Shown here: in pieces, positions 17,171 through 25,377 of the stretch
How the letters are laid out: each line of letters begins with the position of its first letter
Position numbering within the stretch: position 1 is the first letter of the stretch
Origin: Sphingomonas sp. CCH21-G11
Lineage (GTDB): Bacteria; Pseudomonadota; Alphaproteobacteria; Sphingomonadales; Sphingomonadaceae
Length of the DNA: 64,000 nt
Direction: 5' to 3'
Assembly (NCBI RefSeq): GCF_001555965.1
Contig: NZ_LSHX01000052.1
Coordinates: forward strand, 61,001 to 125,000
Program-made: the position numbers and the translations under genes
The notes under the pieces: generated by a model
Seen by the model: the letters and a program-made list of their open reading frames with translations, nothing else
Database searches by the model: none
What the model was told of the DNA's origin: nothing

Positions 17171-17491
17171 ATGAAGGCGGAAAAAGAAGCACTGGGGCTG
17201 ATCGGCGACCATTTTCGCCGCGCGCGTCTTGCAGCGGGGCTGACCCAGGAGCAAGTGGCCGATCTTGCCGGCATTTCGCGCCCGCGCTACCGCGACATCG
17301 AGACGGGAGCAGCGGCTGCGCGCACCACGACATTGATCAACATTGCCAGGGCGCTTGGGCTGGAAATGATGCTGGTTCCGCAGGCGATGGTGCCCGCCAT
17401 CGAAGCGCTTTTGCGCCCCGATGCCGAGGACGATCATCCGGCCTTCAGCCCGCAACCGGAGAGCGACGATGACAGCCGCCCGTACCGCTGA
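17171..17491 (+). CDS. hipB: HipB-like antitoxin (XRE family)
   Basis: A 106-residue protein with a central XRE HTH (HFRRARLAAGLTQEQVADLA GIS...), followed by ALGLEMMLVPQ, the beta-strand tail typical of HipB, and a disordered acidic C-terminus. It overlaps hipA by 23 bp and precedes it in the same direction, the usual antitoxin-first order. It should neutralise HipA and repress the operon through the palindrome at 17115-17135. Confidence 0.87.
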   Translation: MKAEKEALGLIGDHFRRARLAAGLTQEQVADLAGISRPRYRDIETGAAAARTTTLINIARALGLEMMLVPQAMVPAIEALLRPDAEDDHPAFSPQPESDDDSRPYR

Positions 17492-18710
17492 GACCATCAC
17501 CGCGCTGGACGTGTTCCTGAACAGTGCGAAGGTTGGCACGATCGTCAGGACGCCGGGTGATTTCAACGCCTTCAGCCTTGATCCGGCCTATCGCGCGGCC
17601 GGCGGCATCCCGGTTCTGAGCCTGTCCCTGCGCGCGGCATCAGGGGGCCTGCGCAAGGATCCGCGACCTGTCGCAGGCAGCCTGCCGCCCTTCTTTGCCA
17701 ACCTGCTACCCGAAGACCGGCTGCGCGAGGCGATGGAAAAGCACCATGCGGGCAATGTGCGGCCGGGGAATGATTTCGATCTCCTGGCAGCTCTAGGCGC
17801 GGATCTGCCGGGTGCCGTTCGGGTGCTGCCCAGTGACGGTCAACCGGGCATCGGGGCGGCCCCATCCCAAGGGCGGCCAAAAGCCCGCTTCTCGCTGGCG
17901 GGCGTGCAGATGAAGCTCTCGGTGATGAAGAACACCGGCAAGGGTGGCGGACTGACCTTGCCGCTCGGGGATGACGAGGGCCAGTATATTGCAAAATTCC
18001 CCTCGACCGCCTTTCCGGGCGTGTCGGAAAACGAGTTTGCGAACCTCGCGCTTGCCGAAGCAATTGGCATGGACGTGCCCGAGCGGGAACTGGTCAGCCG
18101 AGACCAGTTCGAGGGGATACCCGAAGAGTTCGAAACACTTGCCGAGGGGCTGGTTCTGCTCGTGCGGCGTTTTGATCGCGGGACAGACGGGCAGCGCATC
18201 CATATCGAGGATTTCGCGCAGGTTTTCGGCCTGTACCCGGCGCGCAAATATGATGGCGCCGCCTCCCACGACATCGCCTCTGTGCTGAATGTTGCGATCT
18301 CGCCGTTCACCGCGCTGGAGTTTGTTCGGCGGCTGACCTTCTCGGTGGTCATGGGCAATGGCGACATGCACCTCAAGAACTGGTCGCTGATCTATCCGGG
18401 CGACGGCGACACGCCCGCTCTTGCACCGATCTACGACATGCTTTCGACCGTTCCCTATATTCCGGCAGATGGGCTGGCGCTGTCTCTGGGCGGCGAGCGA
18501 GCCTTCAAGGGCTTGGCTCCGGCCCGCTGGAAGACGGTTGCCAATCGGGCAAGGCTTCCTGAGCCAGCCGTACTCAAGGCCGTTCTCGAGACGGTGAAAC
18601 GCATCGATGCGAAATGGTGGACACTGCCGGAACGCGAGGTGGTCCCCCCGCCCGTGCTGGAACGGATCGACGCCCATGTGAAAACCATGATCCCGATCCT
18701 GACGGGCTGA
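17469..18710 (+). CDS. hipA: HipA-family serine/threonine kinase toxin
   Basis: From the ATG at 17469 this is 413 residues. The N-terminal HipA domain (LDVFLNSAKVGTIVRTPGDF) is followed by the kinase fold: SLAGVQMKLSVM, GQYIAKFPS with the ATP-binding lysine, then the catalytic segment FSVVMGNGDMHLKNWSLIYP (HipA-type N-G-D-x-H-x-K-N) and PIYDMLSTVPY. HipA kinases phosphorylate the glutamyl-tRNA synthetase and halt translation, giving dormancy. It pairs with hipB immediately upstream and ends 55 bp before a strong terminator. Confidence 0.93.
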   Translation: MTAARTAETITALDVFLNSAKVGTIVRTPGDFNAFSLDPAYRAAGGIPVLSLSLRAASGGLRKDPRPVAGSLPPFFANLLPEDRLREAMEKHHAGNVRPGNDFDLLAALGADLPGAVRVLPSDGQPGIGAAPSQGRPKARFSLAGVQMKLSVMKNTGKGGGLTLPLGDDEGQYIAKFPSTAFPGVSENEFANLALAEAIGMDVPERELVSRDQFEGIPEEFETLAEGLVLLVRRFDRGTDGQRIHIEDFAQVFGLYPARKYDGAASHDIASVLNVAISPFTALEFVRRLTFSVVMGNGDMHLKNWSLIYPGDGDTPALAPIYDMLSTVPYIPADGLALSLGGERAFKGLAPARWKTVANRARLPEPAVLKAVLETVKRIDAKWWTLPEREVVPPPVLERIDAHVKTMIPILTG

Positions 18711-18764
18711 GCAATTCCAGCCCGGACAGGTCTCCGGGCCTGGCGGCTTTCCTGCTGGCATGAG

Positions 18765-18794
18765 AAAGGCCCCGACCTTGCGGCCGGGGCCTTT
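18765..18794. terminator. Intrinsic terminator, convergent hipA/DUF736
   Basis: A perfect 10-bp stem AAAGGCCCCG (18765-18774) and CGGGGCCTTT (18785-18794) with a 10-nt loop lies between the 3' ends of hipA (rightward) and the DUF736 gene (leftward). A-runs and T-runs on both sides let it act on both strands. Confidence 0.85.
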
Positions 18795-18804
18795 GTGCCT
18801 CGCC

Positions 18805-19131
18805 TCAGTCGCCGCGGCGGCCGTTGGGGCGGGACCAGATGAGGGAGAAGGTTTCGCCGTCTTCTTCGTCGAAGAGGTTGGCGTAGATCGGAGCGTTGAA
18901 GCTCGGATCGTCCAGCTTGAGGCCCAGATAGTCGCGGCCCTCGTTGGAGCGCTTGGACCAGGCGGCGCCGATTTCGGCGCGGCCGACCAGAACGCGGTGG
19001 CTGGGGGCGTTCTCGCCGGTGGCGCGCAGGTCGGGGATGATGCGCACGCCCTTGGCCTGGACGCTGAGGGTGACGATTTCGCCGGTGAAGTCGTTCGAGC
19101 CGGTCTTCTTGAAGGTGCCGATGGTTGCCAT
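18805..19131 (-). CDS. DUF736 family protein (copy 2)
   Basis: A 108-residue protein beginning MATIGTFKKTGSNDFTGEIV and ending FSLIWSRPNGRRGD, the canonical DUF736 pattern, with GENAPSHRVLVGRAEIGAAW in the middle. It is clearly paralogous to the protein at 11444-11779 but closer to the family consensus. DUF736 proteins have no known function; copies flank replication and transfer genes in alphaproteobacterial ICEs. This one ends just past the shared terminator with hipA. Confidence 0.9.
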   Translation of the reverse strand: MATIGTFKKTGSNDFTGEIVTLSVQAKGVRIIPDLRATGENAPSHRVLVGRAEIGAAWSKRSNEGRDYLGLKLDDPSFNAPIYANLFDEEDGETFSLIWSRPNGRRGD

Positions 19132-19886
19132 TTTAAGTCTCCGTTTTCCGTTTCCGAGCCCGCACCATTGCGGCCTCTATGGCGATCGACCGGCCGGAGA
19201 TGAACGCTGGCGCACCCCCTTTGGGGGCTGGACAGCACAGGAGAAACTTTCTTGTTCCGCGCGGAATGGCGGCTCTGCCGTCAGGGGAAGAAAGTTGTGA
19301 CGACGCTGTTGCGCTAAAGCGGTCGAAGCGCATCGCGCTGTTCTTCGGCCAGATCAGGCCATTGAAGAGGCCGTTTGCAGCGGTCGAGACACGGGGGCTG
19401 AACGGAGACGTGGCAATCTTGAGGCCCATCATGATGACTAGACGGGTAATACCGGCCTTGCCTGTCACCCTGCGTCTCAGGCCATGCGCATCTCTCTTCC
19501 TGGCCTGTTCCTCCGGCATCGCCCAACCGGATTCTGGTCGGTCCACAAACGCTGGAGCTGACCGTTCTGCGCACTTACGGGCCGCGTCTGTGCCTCAAGC
19601 TTGCTGATCCGATGCTTGGTCGCTGTCTGCCACCATTTTCCTGAAGAAGATGGAAGATAATTCGCATCCGCTTCTGGTCGCCACCAACGGATCATTGCGG
19701 TTTAAGTGGATGCAAAGTTTCCGTCCACAGGTCCGGTTGCCGTCAAGCCCGCTACGGGTAGGAAAGCAATTATGGTATGACAGAGGCAATGACTGCTCTG
19801 CGGACAAAGGGTGCATTCGCTGCGGATGCGCAGATGGCTGCTTCAGGTTTGGCGCACCGATAGGACATTGCAGCAGGTCGCGCCGG
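19132..19886. other. 755-bp region with no supportable gene
   Basis: The only long frame (19133-19546, leftward, 137 codons) has no recognisable domain, starts poorly and abuts the DUF736 gene. The right part (about 19640-19886) shifts in base composition and has no meaningful frame. This stretch marks the border between the element core on the left and the cargo region on the right. Confidence 0.5.
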
Positions 19887-20228
19887 TTAGTCCGTATAGC
19901 TTTGGCAGGCATCAACTCCGTTGGCTGTCGAGGCAAGTAGCTGATCTGCATCACGGATGAGATCGGCGACCCGCCTGTCCGCCAGACGATACCGAACGAA
20001 GCGGCCTTTGCTGCGGCGACTGACCAGCCCGCATTCCAGCAGACAGCGCAGATGGTTCGAGACGTTGGGCTGACCCAAACCCGTATGCCCGACGATTTCC
20101 TGCACGTTGCGTTCGTCCGACACCAGCGCATCGAGGATCGTCAGACGGCTGGGATCGCTTAGGCCCCGGAAGAGCTTTGCCCGCAGTTCCAGTGTATCGG
20201 GTGCGAGGAAAGAACAAAGCGATCCGCA
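19887..20228 (-). pseudogene. ArsR/SmtB-family regulator, N-terminus lost
   Basis: The readable frame gives ...LCSFLAPDTLELRAKLFRGL SDPSRLTILDAL... then the winged-helix core GHTGLGQPNVSNHLRCLLEC and RFVRYRLADRRVADLIRDAD. It is open only back to a TGA at 20229-20231 and has no ATG; the first possible start is a GTG at 20123, inside the domain. The upstream DNA is unrelated debris, so the gene is most likely truncated at its 5' end. Full-length relatives usually repress heavy-metal exporter genes; the CDF transporter at 23840 may have been its former target. Confidence 0.75.
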
Positions 20229-20338
20229 TCACCATTGAGGAAATGGGCGAGACGGTTGCGATGGGATCCGGAACCGAGCCGCGCGCCACCGCTGCCGCCG
20301 CACTGAAGGATCTCGAACACATCCTGATTGCGCGCTGA
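20209..20338 (+). pseudogene. Possible 3' remnant of an unidentified gene
   Basis: A rightward frame reads ...KNKAIRITIEEMGETVAMGS GTEPRATAAAAL... and stops at TGA 20336-20338 after HILIAR. The composition looks protein-like but there is no start, and I do not recognise the family. It meets the ArsR remnant head to head near 20200, supporting a recombination scar. Confidence 0.3.
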
Positions 20339-20483
20339 TGCTCAACGATATGCTCTCCCTGCCTCGAGCGCGCAGGTGCAGCCATGCTGACGCAGTGGCT
20401 TTCGCAACTGAACCGATAAACACCTGGATCCGTTGCGCTCAGGAGCGTCAGTTCGATCCCAAGCGGAAGTCGTGTCGCTCCCG

Positions 20484-20564
20484 TCACCTGTCCGGCTTTT
20501 GCTCGGCGAGCGACGGCCCGGCTTGTCCCGCTCCGACGACTATGACGTCAAATCGCCTAACCAA
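20484..20564 (-). pseudogene. N-terminal fragment of an FAD/NAD(P) oxidoreductase
   Basis: A 26-residue leftward frame starting at TTG 20562-20564, preceded by a GGAGG-like ribosome site, reads MVRRFDVIVVGAGQAGPSLA and then stops at 20484. FDVIVVGAGQAGPS is the GxGxxG FAD-binding start of mercuric-reductase/glutathione-reductase-like proteins. The rest of the gene is absent, so this is a truncated remnant. It may once have belonged with the ArsR regulator and the metal transporter. Confidence 0.6.
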
Positions 20565-20637
20565 ATCCTGTGCCTCCTTCGTTTCGAGGTGGATGGCGTA
20601 GCCGCGTCTTCACGGCTTGAACGACAGCGCCCCGTAT

Positions 20638-22020
20638 TCAGCTTTTGCGCATCAGGATCATCTTCTCCTGCGTCATGTCGCGCATGGTGTAGGGGATTCC
20701 GCCGGTGCCGTAGCCGGACTCCCTGCGGCCGGCGAACGGCATCCAGTCCGTACGGAAGGCGGTGGGATCGTTGATCATCACGGCCGAGGCATCGAGCCGA
20801 TTGGCCGCGCGCATTGCGATGTCGATATCCTGCGCGAAGATGCTGGACTGGAAGGCAGTCGGCAACGCGTTGGCCTGACGGATGGCGTCGTCGAGATCGT
20901 CATAGCGATAGACCGCGACCACAGGACCGAAAACCTCATGCGTCGATATCTTCGCTTCGGCCGGGGGATCGAGCAGCACCGCCGGTTGCAACGTCGTCTC
21001 GGAAAGGCGCTTGCCGCCGGTCGCCAGCGTGGCGCCGCCGTCGACTGCTTCCTCGATCCATCTCGCGACCCTGTCCACCTCGCGCGGCAGAATTAGAGGC
21101 CCGACCTCCGTGTCTTTCAAGATGGGGTCGGCGGTCCGCAGTCTTTCGACGCGGGCGACGAGCTTCTGCGTAAAATCCTCGGCGATGTCGTCGTGGACGA
21201 AGATGCGCTGTGTGGACACGCAGACCTGCCCGGCATGGTAGTAGCCGCCCTTGACGATCGGCTCGATCACCTTGCCGAGATCGGCGCTGCGGTCGACGAT
21301 GGCCGGCGCGGCGCCGCCATGCTCCAGTGCCGAACGCGCGCCATGTGGCAGCTTGGCATGCAGCGACCAGCCGACCCTGGTCGAACCAATGAAGCTCAGG
21401 AAGGCGATCCGCCCGTCGGTCGCCAGCTTTTCGGCCAGATCGTTGTCCTGCGTGATGAAGCTCTGGCACCAGGGTTCGGGCAGGCCTGCCTCGTGGGCAA
21501 GCGCCACGAAGTCGATGCAGGACAGCGGCGTCGTGATCGCCGGCTTGACGATGACCGGGCAGCCCACCGCGATGGCCGGCGCGACCTGATGGACGATCAG
21601 GTTCAGTGGATGATTGAAGGCCGAGATCGCCGCGACGACGCCGATGGGCTCCTTGGTCGTGAAGGCCCAGCGGTTCTCCGCTGCGGCAGAAAGGCCCATG
21701 GGTATTTCGCGTCCGGCGAAATTGCGCAGCTCGTCGACAGCGTTGTGGACCCCGTCGATGGCGCGGTTCGTCTCGACGATGGCATCGGGCAGCGGCTTGC
21801 CGCCCTCGCGCGCGATCTGCATGGCGAGATGATCGCGTTTTTCTTCCATCAGCGCGGCCAGCTTGCGCAGGACCGCAATGCGCTGGTGCGGTTCGAGCCA
21901 GCCGTCGCGATCCTTGAAGACACGCTCGGCGGCTTTCAGCTTGCGCTCCAGTGCGGTGGCGTCGTCGGTCTCGATCTCCGCGATCGGCGCACGATCGAAT
22001 GCCTGCACGACCTTCAGCAT
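20638..22020 (-). CDS. NAD(P)-dependent aldehyde dehydrogenase
   Basis: A 460-residue ALDH from the ATG at 22020 (MLKVVQAFDRAPIAEI). Key features are the AAISAFNHPLNLIVHQVAPA nucleotide-binding region, FIGSTRVGW, the catalytic-glutamate segment LEHGGAAP (usually LELGG), the nucleophile in GYYHAGQVCVSTQRIFVH and EVFGPVVAVYRYDDLDDAIR. It lies 22 nt downstream of an acetolactate-synthase-like gene and is co-transcribed with it. The partner suggests oxidation of an aldehyde formed by a TPP-dependent decarboxylation or ligation; the actual substrate cannot be told. Confidence 0.9.
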   Translation of the reverse strand: MLKVVQAFDRAPIAEIETDDATALERKLKAAERVFKDRDGWLEPHQRIAVLRKLAALMEEKRDHLAMQIAREGGKPLPDAIVETNRAIDGVHNAVDELRNFAGREIPMGLSAAAENRWAFTTKEPIGVVAAISAFNHPLNLIVHQVAPAIAVGCPVIVKPAITTPLSCIDFVALAHEAGLPEPWCQSFITQDNDLAEKLATDGRIAFLSFIGSTRVGWSLHAKLPHGARSALEHGGAAPAIVDRSADLGKVIEPIVKGGYYHAGQVCVSTQRIFVHDDIAEDFTQKLVARVERLRTADPILKDTEVGPLILPREVDRVARWIEEAVDGGATLATGGKRLSETTLQPAVLLDPPAEAKISTHEVFGPVVAVYRYDDLDDAIRQANALPTAFQSSIFAQDIDIAMRAANRLDASAVMINDPTAFRTDWMPFAGRRESGYGTGGIPYTMRDMTQEKMILMRKS

Positions 22021-22042
22021 TGCCGGTCTCCTTCCACCTCGA

Positions 22043-23698
22043 TCACGCGCATTCCACATCGGGGGTGCGGTTGCGCAACTCATCGACCAGCACGCGCGTA
22101 TTCTCGGAATAGTCGATCGGCACATCGACCAGATGGACGCCACCGCCTGCGAAGGCAGCCTCGAGCGTCGGCACGAGGTCCTCCACCGCCGTCACACGCG
22201 AACCCTTCGCGCCATAGGCTTCGGCATAGCGCACGAAATCGGGATTGCCGAAGCTCATGCCGAAATCCGGGAAGCCGTCGACGGCCTGTTTCCAGCGGAT
22301 CATGCCATAGGCGCTGTCGTTGAGGATGACCACGACGAGGTTCAGCCCAAGCCGCACTGCGGTTTCCATCTCCTGCGAGTTCATCATGAAGCCGCCATCG
22401 CCGCACACCGCCATAACGCGGCGACCGGGATGGCACATCGCCGCCATCATCGCCGAGGGCAGGCCGGCGCCCATCGTGGCGAGCGCATTGTCGAGAAGCA
22501 GCGTGTTGGCGACATGGGTGCGGTAGTTGCGGGCGAACCAGATCTTGTACATTCCGTTGTCGAGGCAGACGATGCCGTCTTCGGGCATTACCTTACGAAC
22601 GTCATGGACGAGCCGCTGCGGTGTGACCGGGAAGCGGTCTTCCTCGGCGCGGTCATTGATGCGGGCGAGAATTCGCTGACGCAGTTCGAGCATTCCGTCG
22701 TCGGACGAAAGTTTCCCTTCGAGCCGGTCGGCAAGCGCCTCGACCGCGGCCCCGATATCGCCGATCACCTCAAAATCCGGATGGTAGACCTGTTCGACTG
22801 TAGCGGATTGATAGCCGACATGGACGACCTTCGGTCCGCCCGCGCTTTTCATGAGGAAGGGCGGCTTCTCGACAGTGTCGTGACCGATGGCGACGATCAG
22901 GTCAGCACGGTCGACCGCCTCGTGCACGTAGTCGCCCTCCGAGAGCGCCGCGGTTCCCATATAAAGGTTGGAGCCGCCTGTGACGGCTCCTTTGCCCATC
23001 TGCGTATTGAAAAAGGGCAGGCGGGTCCGTGCAACGAAGGTCGAGAGCGGCTCAACCAGCGAAGGCCGGTTTCCCGCCGCGCCGATCATGACGAGCGGAC
23101 GTTTTGCAGTGCGGATCATCTCGGCTGCACTGTCGAGCGCGGCGGGATGGGGCACCGGTCGCTCCAGCGCGTGGAGCGGAATGACGGAGACATTCTCGAC
23201 CTCCGCGCCCGCGACATCTTCCGGCAGTTCGAGATGCACCGGCCCCGGCCGCTCTTCCATCGCGACCCTGAAAGCGTCGCGCACCGTCGCGGGGATGGCT
23301 GCCGGATTGACGATCTGACGCGTCATCTTGGTCAGCGGCTTCATCGACGCAACGATATCGACGATCTGGAAGCGGGCCTGCCTGGCGCTCATCACCGGCT
23401 TCTGGCCGGTGATGAGAATCATCGGCATCGCGCCGAGATGCGCATAGGCCGCGCCGGTCGAGAAATTGAGCGCGCCTGGTCCGAGCGTCGCCAGGCAGAC
23501 GCCGGGCTTGCCCGTAAGCCGCCCATGCGTCGCGGCCATGAAGGCCGCAGCCTGCTCATGACGGGTCAGGACCAACTCGATACTGGAGGTGCGCAGCGAC
23601 TCCAGGAGGTCGAGGTTCTCCTCGCCCGGCACGCCGAAGATGCGGTCGACGCCCTCGTTCTCCAACGCAGCGACAAACAGGTCCGAGCCCTTCGGCAT
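22043..23698 (-). CDS. Thiamine-pyrophosphate enzyme, acetolactate synthase large-subunit-like
   Basis: A 551-residue TPP-dependent enzyme from the ATG at 23698. The N-terminal domain has GVPGEENLDLLESL and TRHEQAAAFMAA (catalytic glutamate), the middle domain KRPLVMIGAAGNRPS, and the C-terminal TPP/Mg site GDGGFMMNSQEMETAVRLGL ... ILND. Such stand-alone subunits without IlvN form acetolactate from pyruvate or act on other 2-oxoacids. The immediate ALDH neighbour argues for a catabolic or detoxifying role rather than branched-chain amino acid synthesis. A much longer reading frame upstream to 24325 is antisense to the CDF gene and not real. Confidence 0.87.
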   Translation of the reverse strand: MPKGSDLFVAALENEGVDRIFGVPGEENLDLLESLRTSSIELVLTRHEQAAAFMAATHGRLTGKPGVCLATLGPGALNFSTGAAYAHLGAMPMILITGQKPVMSARQARFQIVDIVASMKPLTKMTRQIVNPAAIPATVRDAFRVAMEERPGPVHLELPEDVAGAEVENVSVIPLHALERPVPHPAALDSAAEMIRTAKRPLVMIGAAGNRPSLVEPLSTFVARTRLPFFNTQMGKGAVTGGSNLYMGTAALSEGDYVHEAVDRADLIVAIGHDTVEKPPFLMKSAGGPKVVHVGYQSATVEQVYHPDFEVIGDIGAAVEALADRLEGKLSSDDGMLELRQRILARINDRAEEDRFPVTPQRLVHDVRKVMPEDGIVCLDNGMYKIWFARNYRTHVANTLLLDNALATMGAGLPSAMMAAMCHPGRRVMAVCGDGGFMMNSQEMETAVRLGLNLVVVILNDSAYGMIRWKQAVDGFPDFGMSFGNPDFVRYAEAYGAKGSRVTAVEDLVPTLEAAFAGGGVHLVDVPIDYSENTRVLVDELRNRTPDVECA

Positions 23699-23839
23699 GA
23701 TTTCGATCCTTCCAGTGAATGATTCCAACAGGTGTCGATCATACCGAAAGATCGTCTTGAATGTTTGCGCTGTCATATCATTATCCACTGATACGTTAGC
23801 AGCGTACCTTTTCGCCCGCCACCACAAAAAGGATCGCAC

Positions 23840-24691
23840 ATGAGCCAGCCCGATAACAGCAAGTTGGCGACAGCCTCCTCCCCGATCCGAATGCGGGTGC
23901 AAGGCATGGACTGCGCGAAAGATGCCGCCGAGATCGAGCGCGCGGCCCGGTCTGCGGGCGTGGCCGAAGGCGACGTGAAAGTGTCCGCCGCCACCCACAT
24001 CATGACATTGCGGATCGCGGACGGCGATCTGCCGAAAGTGCGGCCCGCGCTCGACGCGACCGGCTACGGTTTCGAGAAGATCGAGGACGGCGATACATCG
24101 TCCGATCCGGCCTACAAGGACCCGAGCTATCGCCGCGCGCTCTGGATCGTGGTCGCGCTCAATCTCGGATACGGCGTGGTCGAAATGTTCGGCGGGTTCT
24201 TGTCCGGTTCGCAGGCGCTGAAGGCAGACGCGCTCGATTTTCTGGGCGATGGTGCGATCACGTTTCTGGGCCTGCTCGCCATCGGCTGGAGCCTGACATG
24301 GCGGGCGCGGGCGGCGATGATCCAAGGCGTGTTTCTGGGCCTTCTGGGCCTTGGCGTTGTCGGCAGCACGCTCTGGCGTGTCCTCAACCAGACCACGCCA
24401 GAAGCCGGGTTGATGGGAGCCTTCGCGGTAGGTGCGCTGATCGTAAACATCCTCGCGGTGCTGCCGCTGCTAAAGCACCGCAAGGGTGATGCCAATATGC
24501 GAGCCGTCTGGCTGTTCTCTCGCAACGACGCCATCGGCAACCTCGCCGTGGTCATCGCCGCCGGGCTGGTCGCGTGGCTTGGCAGTGCATGGCCCGACCT
24601 GATCGTCGCGTTCGCGATCGCGGGGCTTTTCCTGCATTCGTCGTGGATGATCATCCGCGATGCCCGGAGTGACTTGGTGGAAGCTGACTAA
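23840..24691 (+). CDS. Cation diffusion facilitator with N-terminal HMA-like domain
   Basis: A 283-residue protein. Residues about 15-75 form a ferredoxin-like HMA domain, RMRVQGMDCAKDAAEIERAA, in which the usual CxxC is CxxD. Then come about five or six membrane segments (ALWIVVALNLGYGVVEMFGG, IQGVFLGLLGLGVVGSTLW, AFAVGALIVNILAVLPLL, GNLAVVIAAGLVAWLGSAW). The metal-binding positions of TM2 and TM5 read KADALDFLGDG and SRNDAIGN, unlike the HxxxD/DxxxD of CzcD. It probably exports a divalent metal across the inner membrane. It is divergent from the ALS-like gene over about 140 bp. Confidence 0.85.
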   Translation: MSQPDNSKLATASSPIRMRVQGMDCAKDAAEIERAARSAGVAEGDVKVSAATHIMTLRIADGDLPKVRPALDATGYGFEKIEDGDTSSDPAYKDPSYRRALWIVVALNLGYGVVEMFGGFLSGSQALKADALDFLGDGAITFLGLLAIGWSLTWRARAAMIQGVFLGLLGLGVVGSTLWRVLNQTTPEAGLMGAFAVGALIVNILAVLPLLKHRKGDANMRAVWLFSRNDAIGNLAVVIAAGLVAWLGSAWPDLIVAFAIAGLFLHSSWMIIRDARSDLVEAD

Positions 24692-24785
24692 CTCCATCAT
24701 GGTGCGACGCGCCGGACGAAAGCCGACATTCGCGCGCCCCGCAGCATCGGTGAGTCTGGGCTCAAAGTAACCGCCCAAGGCATTT

Positions 24786-25226
24786 TTACACGCGCGCGAC
24801 GGCCTCGTTCTCCGGCCCGATCTCCGCCGTGCCTGCAACGCGCAGGAACGCCGTCACGCCCACCGCAATCGCCCCGATCACCGAGAAGATGAGCTGCCAT
24901 GTCTCAGACGGCATCATGTGCTTGACGATACCAAGCGTGGCATAGAACCCGGCCATCCCCGCCGGAGCCACGAAGGCCAGAGCAATCAGCAGACGCGCCC
25001 AGATCGGGCGAATCAGCATGAGCAGGCCCTGACCGACGGCCAGTGTCAAACCGGCGGCGAGAAGACCGACGACGATGCCGCCGAGCCAGCCAGCTCCTGT
25101 GCCATAGGCCCAGATGCCTGCGTTCAGACCGATAAAGAACGGCAGGACGAAAACGGCGAGATTGAACAGCAACCAGCACATGGTGCCGATGGCCGCGATG
25201 GAAACGAGGATTCCGAGAACGATCAT
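24786..25226 (-). CDS. Small integral membrane protein, unknown function
   Basis: A 146-residue protein with about four hydrophobic segments: MIVLGILVSIAAIGTMCWLL, LAVFVLPFFIGLNAGIWAYG, WLGGIVVGLLAAGLTLAVGQ, then LLIALAFVAPAGMAGFYATL and IFSVIGAIAVGVTAFL. I do not recognise a named family, although similar proteins occur near DUF2493 genes in sphingomonad ICEs. Start at 25226 (ATG) chosen; the upstream extension (25244) is less hydrophobic and lacks support. Confidence 0.7.
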   Translation of the reverse strand: MIVLGILVSIAAIGTMCWLLFNLAVFVLPFFIGLNAGIWAYGTGAGWLGGIVVGLLAAGLTLAVGQGLLMLIRPIWARLLIALAFVAPAGMAGFYATLGIVKHMMPSETWQLIFSVIGAIAVGVTAFLRVAGTAEIGPENEAVARV

Positions 25227-25377
25227 GGTGGTGTCTCCGTGCAAAAAGTTGGACGGTTGCGCCTTCCACCACCACCACAGCGCAGAACGACATATAGCAT
25301 GAATATGCCTGTCTGGGCGGCACGGAATGATAGACGGGCGCTATCGTCATGCTCATGATGAGGTGGGAAGGCAGCGC

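Noticed and set aside
16898..17566. 222-codon leftward ORF
   Set aside because: Antisense to hipB and the start of hipA, with no family features.
19133..19546. 137-codon leftward ORF next to the DUF736 gene
   Set aside because: No domain, composition unlike its neighbours, no convincing ribosome site; not enough to call a gene.
23699..24325. N-terminal extension of the acetolactate-synthase-like gene to 24325
   Set aside because: It would run antisense through the HMA-CDF transporter gene and lacks family similarity; the ATG at 23698 matches the family start.
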